From Flavobacteriaceae bacterium (GTDB taxonomy: Bacteria; Bacteroidota; Bacteroidia; Flavobacteriales; Flavobacteriaceae), in NCBI GenBank assembly GCA_029243165.1, contig JAQWSN010000005.1, positions 215,839 to 279,838 of the forward strand: DNA of 64,000 bases, read 5' to 3'. Below, in pieces: positions 1 to 9,578 of the stretch. The notes beneath the pieces are model-generated. The model had not been told where the DNA came from. It made no database searches and saw only the letters and a list, made by a program, of their open reading frames with translations. The position numbers were made by a program, and so were the translations under genes. Position 1 is the stretch's first letter. The number at the start of each line of letters is the position of its first letter.

Positions 1-549
1 GTTTATGGACATCAGTGGCGCAATTGGAACAGTGAAGGAATTGATCAGATACAAGGTGTTATTGAGACACTCAAGTCCAATCCTGATAGCCGCAGAATGT
101 TGGTCTCTGCTTGGAATCCTAGCGTGCTCCCCGATACTAGAATTTCTTTTTCTGAAAATGTAAAAAATAACAAAGCGGCATTACCTCCTTGTCATGCCTT
201 TTTTCAGTTTTACGTAGCTGATAATAAACTTTCCTGTCAACTCTACCAACGAAGTGCAGATGTATTTCTAGGAGTCCCCTTTAACATTGGTTCTTATGCT
301 CTTTTAACTCTGATGATGGCTCAAGTTTGTGGTTACCAAGCGGGTGATTTTATTCATACTTTTGGAGATGTTCACATTTACTCTAATCATCAAGAACAAG
401 TAAAAGAACAACTTTCAAGAATCCCTAAGCCGCTTCCAACAATGAAACTAAATCCTAATATCAAAAATATTTTTGATTTTACTTACGAAGACTTTGAACT
501 TGTAAATTATGATCCACACCCTTTAATCAAGGGAAAAGTTGCCATTTAA
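1..549 (+). CDS. thyA: Thymidylate synthase, C-terminal part (cut by window edge)
   Basis: Makes dTMP from dUMP using methylene-tetrahydrofolate in the cytoplasm. The frame is open from base 1, so the gene starts before the window and 182 residues are visible of a family length near 264 or more. Visible landmarks are the VYGHQWR start of the segment, the [11 protein letters not shown] motif, the catalytic cysteine in PPCHAFFQ (codon at 190-192), the dUMP-binding [17 protein letters not shown] block and the ending [13 protein letters not shown] short extra loop lies just before the catalytic cysteine compared with the E. coli enzyme. It sits near folA (1636), its usual partner because ThyA produces the dihydrofolate that FolA recycles. 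Its last 27 bases overlap the convergent gene at 523-1587. Confidence 0.97.
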   Translation, partial: VYGHQWRNWNSEGIDQIQGVIETLKSNPDSRRMLVSAWNPSVLPDTRISFSENVKNNKAALPPCHAFFQFYVADNKLSCQLYQRSADVFLGVPFNIGSYALLTLMMAQVCGYQAGDFIHTFGDVHIYSNHQEQVKEQLSRIPKPLPTMKLNPNIKNIFDFTYEDFELVNYDPHPLIKGKVAI

Positions 550-1587
550 ATTTTTGAATTCTTGTAGTGCTTTAAGCAAATGTTCGAGGTCTTTTTCAGT
601 ATTGTAAAAATGAAAAGAAATTCGAACACCTGAACCTCGAACTACAGTTCTAATATTTTTCCTTTGAAGAAATTCGAATAAAATCTCATCTCCCTTGATA
701 TTAAAAATTGAGCTGTGATTTGGACGTTCTTCCACCCAGCCTGATAAAAACCCAGAATCAGTCAGCTGAACTTTTGCCTCCTGGCTTAAGGTCGCTTTTT
801 TTCTCATCAACCCTTGAAAATTTTGCTTATCCAATTGTTCGATTGCGAAATTTAAACTTGCCAATCCGAGAATATTAAAATGCCCTTGAAAGAATCGATC
901 CCTGATTTTGTTTTTACTTAAACCCGTTTTGTTTACAAAGGTTTCCGATAACATCACGAGACCATTTCCAAAACCCGCCAACAACCATTTGTAACCGCTC
1001 CCTGAAACCAAATCGAAAGGAGATTCGTCAAAATGAAATTCATGAGCTCCTAAAAACTGAGTACCGTCACCCACTAGAATCAGATGGGGATATTCTTTTT
1101 TAATACGCTTTAAAAAATTTTGATCAATTAGCAATCCTGAAGTGTACTGTACGATACTCAATGCTAAAACATCCACAGATTCTGTTTTCAACTTTTCTTC
1201 AATTGCTTCTTCCAATCGGACTTGCATCGGTATGCTCGTATGAAAAAAATTCTGTTCTTCAATGGCATTAGACAAAGAGGGATAATCCTCGTCAATTAAT
1301 AAAACTTTCAAATTTTTGGGTAACAATGAAAGTGCCGTTCGAATCCCTGAAGAGAAATTGGCAGTCCCAAAAAATCGATCAGGAGATAAACCAAAGAATG
1401 ATGCAACATTTTGTTGCATGGGCCCCAAAGCTTCATAAGCTTCTATTTTATATTGATCTCCACCGTTTTGAACAAATGACTCTTCATGTCTTCTTCTGAA
1501 CTCTGCCAGTTGGGTTGACATCAAGCCCACATAGGCAGTGTTGAGATAGGTGGTATTTGTTAATAACGGATAAAGCTCTTTGATCAT
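523..1587 (-). CDS. Class V aminotransferase-fold PLP enzyme
   Basis: A PLP-dependent enzyme of the class V aminotransferase / cysteine desulfurase fold; substrate not predictable. Near the N-terminus [13 protein letters not shown] is the usual class V opening; the PLP lysine is in [15 protein letters not shown], preceded by the DGTQ aspartate that contacts the pyridine nitrogen. The C-terminal small domain ends in an [17 protein letters not shown] pattern typical of the family. The frame is open up to 1617, but I prefer the ATG at 1587 because the folA promoter occupies 1581-1613. It is convergent with thyA (27-base overlap) and divergent from folA, so it looks inserted between two functionally linked genes. 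Confidence 0.85.
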   Translation of the reverse strand: MIKELYPLLTNTTYLNTAYVGLMSTQLAEFRRRHEESFVQNGGDQYKIEAYEALGPMQQNVASFFGLSPDRFFGTANFSSGIRTALSLLPKNLKVLLIDEDYPSLSNAIEEQNFFHTSIPMQVRLEEAIEEKLKTESVDVLALSIVQYTSGLLIDQNFLKRIKKEYPHLILVGDGTQFLGAHEFHFDESPFDLVSGSGYKWLLAGFGNGLVMLSETFVNKTGLSKNKIRDRFFQGHFNILGLASLNFAIEQLDKQNFQGLMRKKATLSQEAKVQLTDSGFLSGWVEERPNHSSIFNIKGDEILFEFLQRKNIRTVVRGSGVRISFHFYNTEKDLEHLLKALQEFKNLNGNFSLD

Positions 1588-1613
1588 AACAAGGGAAGAA
1601 AATGTATTTTTGC
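1581..1613 (+). promoter_or_regulatory. Bacteroidetes-type promoter for folA
   Basis: TTG at 1581-1583 and TATTTTTG (matches TAnnTTTG) at 1606-1613, 22 bases apart, fit the Bacteroidetes sigma-ABfr consensus. A start of transcription about 6 bases later would leave a leader of roughly 15-20 bases before the folA ATG. Confidence 0.55.
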
Positions 1614-1635
1614 TCAAAAATAATCTTTTAGTGGG

Positions 1636-2148
1636 ATGAACAAATCAGAATCTTCAAAAGAAATTACTCTAATTGCTGCGGCATCTGAAAACAATGCCTT
1701 AGGAAAGGACAATCAACTGATCTGGCATCTCTCAGAAGACTTAAAACGTTTTAAAAGACTCACTCAAGGACATGCAATCATCATGGGGAGAAAAACTTTT
1801 GAGTCCATGCCCAGGGCACTTCCCAATAGAAAAAACATCATCCTTACCCGCAACAAAGACTACAATGCCAAAGATGCTTGGGTCACGCACACTATCGATG
1901 AAGCATTAAAACTTACCGAAGGAGACTTACTACCTTTTGTTATTGGGGGTGGGGAAATTTATTCTCTTTTTCTACCCATTGCAGACCGTGTCGAACTTAC
2001 ACGAGTGCACAGTAGCTTTGAAGCCGATGCTTTTTTTCCCGAAATTGATCCCCAACAATGGAAGCTCGTAGAGGAAGAAAAACATTTTAGTTCACCCGAT
2101 CAACCTTACGATTATTCGTATTTGACTTATAAAAAAAATAAGATATGA
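1636..2148 (+). CDS. folA: Dihydrofolate reductase
   Basis: Reduces dihydrofolate to tetrahydrofolate with NADPH, the step that recycles the product of thymidylate synthase. The 170-residue length is normal. Landmarks: ITLIAAASENNALGKDNQLIWHLSEDLKRFK (substrate pocket with the W and acidic residue), GHAIIMGRKTFESMP, the NADPH loop NRKNIILTRN, and FVIGGGEIYSLFLP. A Bacteroidetes promoter lies directly upstream. The stop codon overlaps the fabD start by four bases, so the two are translationally coupled. Confidence 0.97.
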   Translation: MNKSESSKEITLIAAASENNALGKDNQLIWHLSEDLKRFKRLTQGHAIIMGRKTFESMPRALPNRKNIILTRNKDYNAKDAWVTHTIDEALKLTEGDLLPFVIGGGEIYSLFLPIADRVELTRVHSSFEADAFFPEIDPQQWKLVEEEKHFSSPDQPYDYSYLTYKKNKI

Positions 2149-3023
2149 AAGCATTTGTATTCCCGGGACAAGGTGCCCAATTTCCTGGAATGGGAAAAGA
2201 ACTTTTCGAAAATAGTCCCGTTGCAAAAACAAGATTCGAACAAGCCAATGAAATTTTGGGTTTTAAGATTACCGAAATTATGTTTGGCGAAGATGCTGAA
2301 GCCTTGAAAGAGACCCAAGTGACTCAGCCTGCTATTTTTTTACATGCCACCATTTTAAGTGAAGTCATGGGTTCCCGTTTTCATCCTAAAATGGTAGCTG
2401 GACATTCTCTTGGTGAATTTTCTGCTCTGGTTGCGGCTGGTGTTTTAGGCTTTGAACAAGGGCTTTCACTTGTAAGTGAAAGAGCACTAGCAATGCAAGC
2501 TGCTTGCAACGAACAACCGGGAACCATGGCCGCCATTTTAGGACTAGAAGACAGTCAAGTTGAGTCTATTTGTGAAGCAATTCCAGGTGTCGTTATCCCA
2601 GCCAATTACAATTGTCCAGGACAATTAGTGATCTCAGGTGCAGTAGATGCAGTTCAAAATGCCTGTGAAGCTTTTAAAGAGGCTGGAGCACGAAGAGCTT
2701 TATTGCTACCCGTTGGAGGAGCTTTTCATTCTCCCCTTATGGAACCTGCAAAAGAACGTTTGGCAAAGGCTATTGAAAATACGAGTTTCAGTGCTCCTAA
2801 TTGTCCTGTTTATCAAAATGTTTCAGCCAAAGGAACCATTGATCCCGATGAAATTAAATCAAATTTAGTCGCACAACTAACTGCAGCGGTTCGCTGGACT
2901 CAAAGCGTTCAACAAATGATTGCGGACGGCGCTACCCATTTTACAGAAGTGGGACCTGGGAAAGTACTTCAAGGATTAGTCAAAAAAATTGACCGAAGCA
3001 TGGAAACTGCCTCTGGAGTTTAA
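2145..3023 (+). CDS. fabD: Malonyl-CoA:ACP transacylase
   Basis: Moves malonyl from CoA to acyl carrier protein to supply type II fatty acid synthesis. 292 residues, usual length. The nucleophilic serine is S88 in GHSLGEFSAL, the catalytic histidine lies in GGAFHSPLM near residue 197, the N-terminal FPGQGAQFPGMG oxyanion motif is complete and the end GPGKVLQGLVKKI matches the family. It overlaps folA by four bases (ATGA), the usual flavobacterial arrangement. Confidence 0.97.
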   Translation: MKAFVFPGQGAQFPGMGKELFENSPVAKTRFEQANEILGFKITEIMFGEDAEALKETQVTQPAIFLHATILSEVMGSRFHPKMVAGHSLGEFSALVAAGVLGFEQGLSLVSERALAMQAACNEQPGTMAAILGLEDSQVESICEAIPGVVIPANYNCPGQLVISGAVDAVQNACEAFKEAGARRALLLPVGGAFHSPLMEPAKERLAKAIENTSFSAPNCPVYQNVSAKGTIDPDEIKSNLVAQLTAAVRWTQSVQQMIADGATHFTEVGPGKVLQGLVKKIDRSMETASGV

Positions 3024-3026
3024 AAA

Positions 3027-4304
3027 CTAATTTTTATAAACAACTCCGTCTTTCATTACAAAAGTGACATTTGTTAAGGTTGAAATATTTTTATTTGGGC
3101 TTTCGTCAGTCGCAATAATATCAGCCAAATAACCCGGTTTTAATTGACCCAATTGGTCTGATTGATCCAATAAATCCGCATTTTTGAGAGTTGCTAATTG
3201 CAGTGCTTCCTCTACTGGCATTCCCATTTCGTTCATGTAAATGAACTCTTTGGCGTTTTCCCCATGAGGAAATACACCAGCATCGGTCCCAAAAGCGATG
3301 GGTACACCAAATTCGTATGCTTTTTTAAATGTCTGTTGAATTTGAGCTCCAATAGCAATGGCCTTAGGGACAATAATCGCAGGATAAGAACCGGGGATTT
3401 TAGCCTGTTCAGCGACAAACTTCCCTGCTGTTATGGTAGGCACTAAAAAAGCATTTTTTGTTTTCATTAGTTCCATGGTACGTTCTTCAATTAAAGTTCC
3501 ATGTTCTATGGTTTTTACTCCATTTGCTACGGCTCGATACATCCCTTCATCTCCATGAGCATGGGCAGCTACTTTGAAACCGTAATCCGATGCTGTTTTT
3601 GTGATTGCTGCAAGTTCTTCATTAGTAAATTGTGGATTTTGACCACTTTTCGCAACGCTAAGTACTCCTCCAGTAGCGGTGATCTTAATCCAATCCGCTC
3701 CATTTTTGTAGCGTTGACGTATTGCTTTTTTAGCATCATCCACCGAATTGATCACACCCTCTTTGGGTCCTGGATCCCCTTGAAAATCATTTTTAAAACC
3801 GTTAGTTGGATCAGCATGTCCTCCTGTGGTACCAATGGCTTTTCCCGCTGTAAAAATTCTAGGTCCCGGCACTTTTCCTTTGTTTATTGCATTCCTCAAG
3901 GAAATATTGACTCCACTTCCTCCCATATCACGAACTGTAGTAAAGCCAGCCATCAGTGTCCGATTAGCGATTTCAGCAGCTTCGTAGGCCGTATCAGCGG
4001 GATTGTTCTGAAATACTTTTAAATAGCGATCTGGACTGTACTCGCCCTCTATGTGAACATGCATATCGATCAATCCTGGGTAAACCGTTTTTAATTTAAG
4101 ATCAATTACTTTTGCATTTTTCTCAGTAGGATTTTGATATCCTTTAACTAAAGACTTGATTTGATTTCCTTCAATCACTATGGTGTGTGGACCTAAAAAC
4201 TTCCCTTTTTCAGCATTAAATAATTTGCCGCAATGCAAATAAGTGCTTTGAGCCAGTAAAAAACTGGATACTAGGGCGAGGCATAAGTTAAAAAAAGTCT
4301 TCAT
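3027..4304 (-). CDS. Secreted metal-dependent amidohydrolase (prolidase/imidazolonepropionase-like)
   Basis: A TIM-barrel amidohydrolase, probably exported. From the chosen ATG at 4304 the protein opens with a signal peptide (MKTFFNLCLALVSSFLLAQ); the longer frame to 4358 would overlap the upstream gene. Metal ligands are visible in order: IDMHVH, the bridging lysine in DWIKITATGG, AAHAHGDEG, TIEHGT and AFGTDAG. Relatives hydrolyse Xaa-Pro dipeptides or cyclic amides; the substrate cannot be told from sequence. It is the last gene of a minus-strand run that begins with the Stealth gene, but it is not obviously part of the sugar pathway. Confidence 0.88.
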   Translation of the reverse strand: MKTFFNLCLALVSSFLLAQSTYLHCGKLFNAEKGKFLGPHTIVIEGNQIKSLVKGYQNPTEKNAKVIDLKLKTVYPGLIDMHVHIEGEYSPDRYLKVFQNNPADTAYEAAEIANRTLMAGFTTVRDMGGSGVNISLRNAINKGKVPGPRIFTAGKAIGTTGGHADPTNGFKNDFQGDPGPKEGVINSVDDAKKAIRQRYKNGADWIKITATGGVLSVAKSGQNPQFTNEELAAITKTASDYGFKVAAHAHGDEGMYRAVANGVKTIEHGTLIEERTMELMKTKNAFLVPTITAGKFVAEQAKIPGSYPAIIVPKAIAIGAQIQQTFKKAYEFGVPIAFGTDAGVFPHGENAKEFIYMNEMGMPVEEALQLATLKNADLLDQSDQLGQLKPGYLADIIATDESPNKNISTLTNVTFVMKDGVVYKN

Positions 4305-4317
4305 TTTGAAAAAAAGT

Positions 4318-5448
4318 TTAATTAAAGAATTGTAAAAGTGTGGTTGCAATGTAATCAATTTGATCGTGAGTCAATTCGGAATGCATGGGCAATGAAATAA
4401 CTTCTTTGACCAATTGGTTGGTTATTGGGAAATTTCTTGAATCGACTTGATCGTCTGCATAAGCTTTTTGAGCATGAAGAGGAACCGGATAATAAACCCC
4501 ACAAGGAATATTATTTTTGTTTAAATGCACCACCAACGCATCGCGATCAGAGTTTAGAACCCTTAAGGTGTATTGATGAAAGACATGCGAGTCACAGTCT
4601 GCGGCTCGGTGAGGTATTATTAGATTAGCATGGTTTTTAAAATACTGATCGTATCGATTCGCTGCTTCTTTTCTACGTTCATTGTAAAAATCTAAATATT
4701 GTAATTTCACTTTTAACACTGCAGCCTGAAGGGCATCCAATCGAGAATTTACCCCCACCACATCATGATAATATCGCTGGTACATACCGTGGTTCACAAT
4801 TCCTCTAATAAAATGTGCTAATGCATCATCGTTAGTGAAAATGGCCCCTCCATCCCCATAGGCTCCTAAGTTCTTAGAGGGAAAAAAGGATGTTGCTGAA
4901 ACGTGTCCTAGGGTTCCTGTTTTAGCTTTTTTGCCATCAGAAAAAGTATGGGTTGCTCCTATTCCCTGGGCGTTATCTTCTACTACATACAAGTTGTGTT
5001 TGTTAGCTATCTCCAGAATAGAATCCATGGCAGCAGATTGCCCAAAAAGGTGCACCGGAATGATGGCTTTAGTTTTGGGAGTGATCGCTTTTTCAATGGC
5101 AAGGGGGTCAATGTTAAATGTCTGAGGATCGACATCCACTAGAACGGGTTTTAGTTTTAGAAGAGAAATAACTTCAACCGTTGCTGCGAATGTAAAATCT
5201 GAGGTAATGACCTCATCGCCAGGAACCAACTTAAGCCCCATCAAGGCAATTTGTAAAGCATCTGTGCCATTGGCACAGGGAATGACGTGTTTTACATTGA
5301 GGTAAGCTTCCATGTCGGCTTGAAACGCTTGTACCATAGGTCCGTTAATAAATGCGGAAGTCTCAAAGACTTGGGACATGTTTTCGGTTACTTCTTTTTC
5401 AATAAAGTCGTATTGACTTTTTAAATCCACCATTTGGATTTTTTTCAT
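4318..5448 (-). CDS. DegT/DnrJ/EryC1/StrS sugar aminotransferase
   Basis: A PLP enzyme that transfers an amino group onto a keto sugar nucleotide, as used for surface polysaccharides. 376 residues. Landmarks: PCANGTDALQIALMGL near residue 58, the PLP contact AQGIGA, the Schiff-base lysine in SFFPSKNLGAYGDGGA, and NSRLDALQAAVLKVKLQYLD. The two upstream genes (glycosyltransferase, Stealth phosphotransferase) support a role in cell-surface glycan assembly. The exact sugar is unknown. Confidence 0.92.
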   Translation of the reverse strand: MKKIQMVDLKSQYDFIEKEVTENMSQVFETSAFINGPMVQAFQADMEAYLNVKHVIPCANGTDALQIALMGLKLVPGDEVITSDFTFAATVEVISLLKLKPVLVDVDPQTFNIDPLAIEKAITPKTKAIIPVHLFGQSAAMDSILEIANKHNLYVVEDNAQGIGATHTFSDGKKAKTGTLGHVSATSFFPSKNLGAYGDGGAIFTNDDALAHFIRGIVNHGMYQRYYHDVVGVNSRLDALQAAVLKVKLQYLDFYNERRKEAANRYDQYFKNHANLIIPHRAADCDSHVFHQYTLRVLNSDRDALVVHLNKNNIPCGVYYPVPLHAQKAYADDQVDSRNFPITNQLVKEVISLPMHSELTHDQIDYIATTLLQFFN

Positions 5449-5495
5449 GACGGCATTTTTTACAAATTAACTAAAAAATTGAAAGGGAAACCTTA

Positions 5496-6338
5496 TTAAA
5501 CCAAAGTTTCAAACCGTTTAGGAATTCGCACTAAAGCATTCTTTTTCAATGGGGAGGGTTTGTTCCAGGCATACCACTTTCTATTTCTGGAAAAATACCG
5601 TCTTGCGTAATCAAAAAACAAATCACCTTCTTGAGCATTTTGCTTTTTTAATACTTCATACAATAGAAATCTTCTGTTAAAATGCGCTTTCCATCCCGAA
5701 GCAATCAGCTGTTGGTTTTGAGAATTCTCATCAGCCTTTTTGTAATCCACTAAACCAAAATGAAAGAGATACAAATGAGGGTCGATGGTGAAATTTTTCC
5801 CTTTTACCCGATGAAATCCTGAACCCCATTCAATAGGTTTTAATCCAACCACGGGTTTGGTGTATCGATCTGAGACCTGTGCATAACCTCTTTGTGAAAG
5901 AAAAGGCATGCTCAGGTCAATGGACTGTTCCAAAGTGGGGTGCTGACCTACGTCAAGCCCCAAAGCACTTAACGAAGAAGTTGTAAAGTCTTTTGCTAAA
6001 TAATCGGCTAAAGAAATGTTTTGGTTCGGATCAATTACGAGGAACTCGTCGATATCCATTGCCAAAACTACATGGTGTCTTTCAAATAAAGTTTGTGCAT
6101 ATTTTGAAATACGCTGCGCTCGTTTTCGATCCCCTTTAGCACGACTGTATGCAACATGAGGCACTTGAAAACAGTTTATTTTTTCTGCCAAATTTGGAAG
6201 TTTCTGATCCATGCCATCTACAAACAAGTAAATATTTTCAAATCCAAAATGACTTCCATAATAAGCGATCCATTTATCAGCAAAAAAGGTATCGTTTCGA
6301 ACCATTGAAATTACCGCTATGGATTTTTGCTTTATCAT
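5496..6338 (-). CDS. Glycosyltransferase (GT2-like, Glyco_tranf_2_4 type)
   Basis: 280-residue predicted glycosyltransferase. The opening SIAVISMVRNDTFFADKWIAYY and the acidic DIDEFLVID motif near residue 96 fit the Glyco_tranf_2_4 group, where the DxD-type acidic cluster binds the metal-nucleotide sugar. No membrane segment is visible, so it should act at the cytoplasmic face. Its start overlaps the end of the Stealth gene by four bases, indicating coupled expression. Donor and acceptor cannot be predicted. Confidence 0.75.
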   Translation of the reverse strand: MIKQKSIAVISMVRNDTFFADKWIAYYGSHFGFENIYLFVDGMDQKLPNLAEKINCFQVPHVAYSRAKGDRKRAQRISKYAQTLFERHHVVLAMDIDEFLVIDPNQNISLADYLAKDFTTSSLSALGLDVGQHPTLEQSIDLSMPFLSQRGYAQVSDRYTKPVVGLKPIEWGSGFHRVKGKNFTIDPHLYLFHFGLVDYKKADENSQNQQLIASGWKAHFNRRFLLYEVLKKQNAQEGDLFFDYARRYFSRNRKWYAWNKPSPLKKNALVRIPKRFETLV

Positions 6339-7342
6339 AAAACCTCCAAGTCAAGTATTGATTTCATTTTTTGAATTACTTTTTCCTGATCTTTTTTACG
6401 AGCCAGATCCAAACTTTGGACACAGATAAAAAGTAGATCATCGTTAATTTGAGCACGTTTGAATTTCCGATCCACATAGAGTTCATCACGATTGTGTGGT
6501 TGCATGTAAATCGCCTGTGAATCTTTAAAATTCTTATTTCCAGAAAGAATTTCCAAATGATTGGCAAGGGCCACTGTATTGAATTGATTGTAATTCCTAA
6601 AACGGTGGGCTATATTATTTTCTAAACGCTCGGGATAGGTCTTAAAATATGTCGCTAAGATATTTTTTCTCATTGCTAAAGGAGTGTGTCCAGACCTAAA
6701 ATATCGCCAACGAAATCCCAGTTTTTTTGGAGCATTCCACTGATTTACTTGAAAAGATGCAGCGCGCTCATTCTTTTCTTTTGAAGAAAAAATCAGTTGT
6801 AATTTTTCCTTCATTTCATCCCAGAACAACCTCTCGTATGGGGGAAACCTCCACTTGCCTCTAAGTATGGGTTTGCCATCAATAAACCAGTCGGATGGGG
6901 ATACCTCTCTCAATAAAAAAATATCGTCATTGAAATAAACAAACTGATCTGATAACCCTTTGATCCTCCAGAGCATATTGCTAATACAAATACTATTAAA
7001 AGTTGGTAGATACTTTTCGTAGCCTTCAAAAATTTCGGTATGATCAACAATTCGAATATCTTTTAATCGTTGAGGGAAATAACGCTTAACCGCTTGATCA
7101 ATTTTAGGGTCTTGCTGATCTGTAACAATGAAAATATTTCGAATAAAGGAAGCAAATTTTAAGATCGAAAGGACACAATATTCTACTTCATTTAATGAGT
7201 GAAAACGAGTTTGAGCTGCACCTGGATGGGTTACCGATTTATTGGAATCCAAAAAACGCAATCGTTTTTGCCGTAGGGCGGGATCTGATCCATCAACCCA
7301 TGCAACAACAATATCAATCGGATTTTGTGTTCTTTTTTTCAC
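6335..7342 (-). CDS. Stealth-family polysaccharide phosphotransferase
   Basis: Stealth proteins transfer hexose-1-phosphate to build phosphodiester-linked capsules and related glycans. The conserved regions are recognisable in order: CR1 IDIVVAWVDGSDP at residues 8-20; CR2 with RFHSLNEVEYCVLSI, FIVTDQQDP and FVYFNDDIFL around residues 65-145; and a CR3-like HTPLAMRKN. Length 335 is normal. It is the first gene of the minus-strand sugar group. CR4 is less clear to me. Confidence 0.85.
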   Translation of the reverse strand: MKKRTQNPIDIVVAWVDGSDPALRQKRLRFLDSNKSVTHPGAAQTRFHSLNEVEYCVLSILKFASFIRNIFIVTDQQDPKIDQAVKRYFPQRLKDIRIVDHTEIFEGYEKYLPTFNSICISNMLWRIKGLSDQFVYFNDDIFLLREVSPSDWFIDGKPILRGKWRFPPYERLFWDEMKEKLQLIFSSKEKNERAASFQVNQWNAPKKLGFRWRYFRSGHTPLAMRKNILATYFKTYPERLENNIAHRFRNYNQFNTVALANHLEILSGNKNFKDSQAIYMQPHNRDELYVDRKFKRAQINDDLLFICVQSLDLARKKDQEKVIQKMKSILDLEVL

Positions 7343-7464
7343 CTTAATAATTACCCCATAAAGGTACTACATGTTATTGGGAATAAAACGAAGAACTTAG
7401 AATTGAATTTTACTTATTAAAGCAAAGGAATTGTATATTTGAATGATCTTTATGTATTAAAAAA

Positions 7465-8514
7465 ATGAAAAAAACAATTCTTTTTTCCCTGTTAGCTGGT
7501 ATCTTATTCTGTCAAGCTCAGGAAAATCCGCCAAATATTATTTTGATGATTGGCGATGGTATGGGTCTTACCCAAATTAGTTCAGGTATGTATGCCAATA
7601 ACAACCAAACAATTTTAGAACAGTTCCCATTTATTGGACTATCCAAAACACATGCAACAAACAAACTCGTTACAGACTCTGCAGCCAGTGGAACAGCAAT
7701 GGCTACAGGGGTAAAAACATACAATGGTGTAGTTGGGATTGACAGTGAAAATGTATCTCAAAAGAGTATTTTAGAAATTTGCAAAGAAAAAGGATACACT
7801 GCCGGTCTCATAGCCACCTCAAGTATTGTCCATGCAACTCCAGCCTCGTTTTATGCAAATGTAAACTCCAGAAGGCAATACGAAGACATCGCATTACAAC
7901 TTAGCGAACATAACATTGACCTTTTTGTAGGAGGAGGATCAAAATATTTCAATCAAAGAAAGGATGGACGTAATTTAATCAAGGAAATGAGTACTTATCA
8001 ATTTGTGAATAGTCTTAAAGAATTTAAAAAAAGTTCTGCTCAGAAAATTGGTTTTTTAACGCATGAGTCAGAACCACCTTCTTTAATGTTGGGAAGAAAA
8101 CCAGCTCTAAATCAAATAACCAAGCTCAGTTTAGAGAAAATGAATGCAGCTGGCAAACCCTTCTTTATGATGGTAGAGTCGTCTCAAATTGATTGGGGAG
8201 GTCATGCCAACGAACTTAAATATGTGGTTTCAGAATTCATAGAATTTGATGAGGCCATCAAAGAAGTGTTAGAGTTTGCAAAAGCGGATGGAAACACACT
8301 TGTTATCGTAACTGCGGATCATGAAACCGGAGGGCTAAGCCTTCTCGATGGGAATCTTAAAAAAGGAAAAGTTGAAGGTAAATTTGGTACCACTAGTCAT
8401 TCAGCAGCCATGGTTCCCGTATTTAGTTTCGGTCCCAAGGCTGAATTGTTCTCTGGAATTTACGAAAACACAGCCCTCTTCGATAAGATGTTAGAAATTG
8501 TAGAAGAAAAATAA
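7465..8514 (+). CDS. Alkaline phosphatase, PhoA family, exported
   Basis: Releases phosphate from phosphomonoesters outside the cytoplasm. Signal peptide MKKTILFSLLAGILFCQAQ; metal aspartate in MIGDGMG; nucleophilic serine in TDSAASGTAMATG; further metal ligands in SSQIDWGGHAN and VTADHETGG, and the late histidine in TSHSA. At 349 residues it is shorter than E. coli PhoA (about 470), as is common in Bacteroidetes. A TATATTTG box at 7434-7441 is a good -7 element, although no well-spaced TTG is seen. No Pho-type operator was recognised. Confidence 0.93.
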   Translation: MKKTILFSLLAGILFCQAQENPPNIILMIGDGMGLTQISSGMYANNNQTILEQFPFIGLSKTHATNKLVTDSAASGTAMATGVKTYNGVVGIDSENVSQKSILEICKEKGYTAGLIATSSIVHATPASFYANVNSRRQYEDIALQLSEHNIDLFVGGGSKYFNQRKDGRNLIKEMSTYQFVNSLKEFKKSSAQKIGFLTHESEPPSLMLGRKPALNQITKLSLEKMNAAGKPFFMMVESSQIDWGGHANELKYVVSEFIEFDEAIKEVLEFAKADGNTLVIVTADHETGGLSLLDGNLKKGKVEGKFGTTSHSAAMVPVFSFGPKAELFSGIYENTALFDKMLEIVEEK

Positions 8515-8515
8515 T

Positions 8516-9535
8516 TTATTTGGTTCGGGCAACAGCTACTATGACTTTTTCAAACTTATCGTCATTCTCTAAAACTTCATAAAAAGTACCCATAAAATCA
8601 AACATGTTTTGATATTCTTTTGGATCTGAAAATTCGCTCTCATAAGATGCTACCATTTGCATCAATGACTCTTTTTGATCTAAAAATTGACTTCTGACTT
8701 GATCAAAATATTGTTGCTCACGCTTAAAACCGCGATACTTCCGATCTTGAACTGAGTTGATTCCCAATGTTGTGTTTACAGTTGCGTAACTCGGATTGAC
8801 CCATCCAGTCATATCGAAATCATAGGGTAAAGGAATAATCTCCTTATCTACGTAAAGTAATTTGCCGTTATGCTGATAGGCTACCGAAAAATCTGTATTT
8901 CCGATCAAATACTGGAAAAAAGCATTTTGAACTGAAGTAACATGTTGCATTGCCATGGGATGAATAAAACGCTCCATAACCTTTCCTTCGTGACGTTTCG
9001 CTACCCTTTTATCATCTTCAATTAAAAATCCTTTCAATTCGAACTCTTTAATTTTTTTACCTTTTGGCTCCGAAAACTTAATATTTACTCTTCTTGTTTT
9101 AAAGTGAAAAGGTGAAATTTTTTCATAAATTTTGTAGGCTATGAATTCTTGCAAAACATTGTCATTTTTTTCACTTTCTATTTTACAAGGAAGCACCAAT
9201 TTCATTGTCTTATTTCCATCGAAAAGCGTTCCAGAATATTGGTTTTTTTTAATTTTCATTTTCACTGGAGGGAAATAACATTCATTTCTTCGGAAGTTTC
9301 CTCTAGCTCTTAGGTTCACTTCGATATCAGCCCATTTGTTTTCGTGATAATAAGAAAGGGTTGTTGTAATGAAGGTTGAATCATCTGTATTTCTATTTAA
9401 CTCTTTATTGGAATAGCCCAATTTGATTTCAAGAGGTGTTTGATCTTCATAGAGTTTATCTGATTTCAGAGCATTCTGCGCAGACAGTACGCCTGTAAAC
9501 AGCAAAATGAATGAACATAACGTTTGTTTATTCAT
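8516..9535 (-). CDS. Exported protein of unknown function, possibly CotH-kinase-like
   Basis: I do not recognise this with certainty. The ATG at 9535 gives a clean signal peptide (MNKQTLCSFILLFTGVLSAQ); the frame is open to 9604 but that extension overlaps the next gene. The middle has an L-RARGNFRR basic stretch, and residues near 240 read PYDFDMTGW, resembling the metal-binding DFD of CotH-type kinases, together with FQYLIGNTDFS, which resembles their conserved NxDxS region. Convergent with the alkaline phosphatase, one base apart. CotH-like assignment is tentative. Confidence 0.6.
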   Translation of the reverse strand: MNKQTLCSFILLFTGVLSAQNALKSDKLYEDQTPLEIKLGYSNKELNRNTDDSTFITTTLSYYHENKWADIEVNLRARGNFRRNECYFPPVKMKIKKNQYSGTLFDGNKTMKLVLPCKIESEKNDNVLQEFIAYKIYEKISPFHFKTRRVNIKFSEPKGKKIKEFELKGFLIEDDKRVAKRHEGKVMERFIHPMAMQHVTSVQNAFFQYLIGNTDFSVAYQHNGKLLYVDKEIIPLPYDFDMTGWVNPSYATVNTTLGINSVQDRKYRGFKREQQYFDQVRSQFLDQKESLMQMVASYESEFSDPKEYQNMFDFMGTFYEVLENDDKFEKVIVAVARTK

Positions 9536-9578
9536 AATATAGTTAATAAATTCACTCAAATATAATAAATGTTTTTTT

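Noticed and set aside
1588..1617. Longer start for the class V aminotransferase
   Set aside because: Would place the folA promoter inside the coding region; the ATG at 1587 is adequate for the fold.
3501..4022. Long open frame opposite the amidohydrolase gene
   Set aside because: Shadow of the real minus-strand gene; residue composition is unlike a protein.
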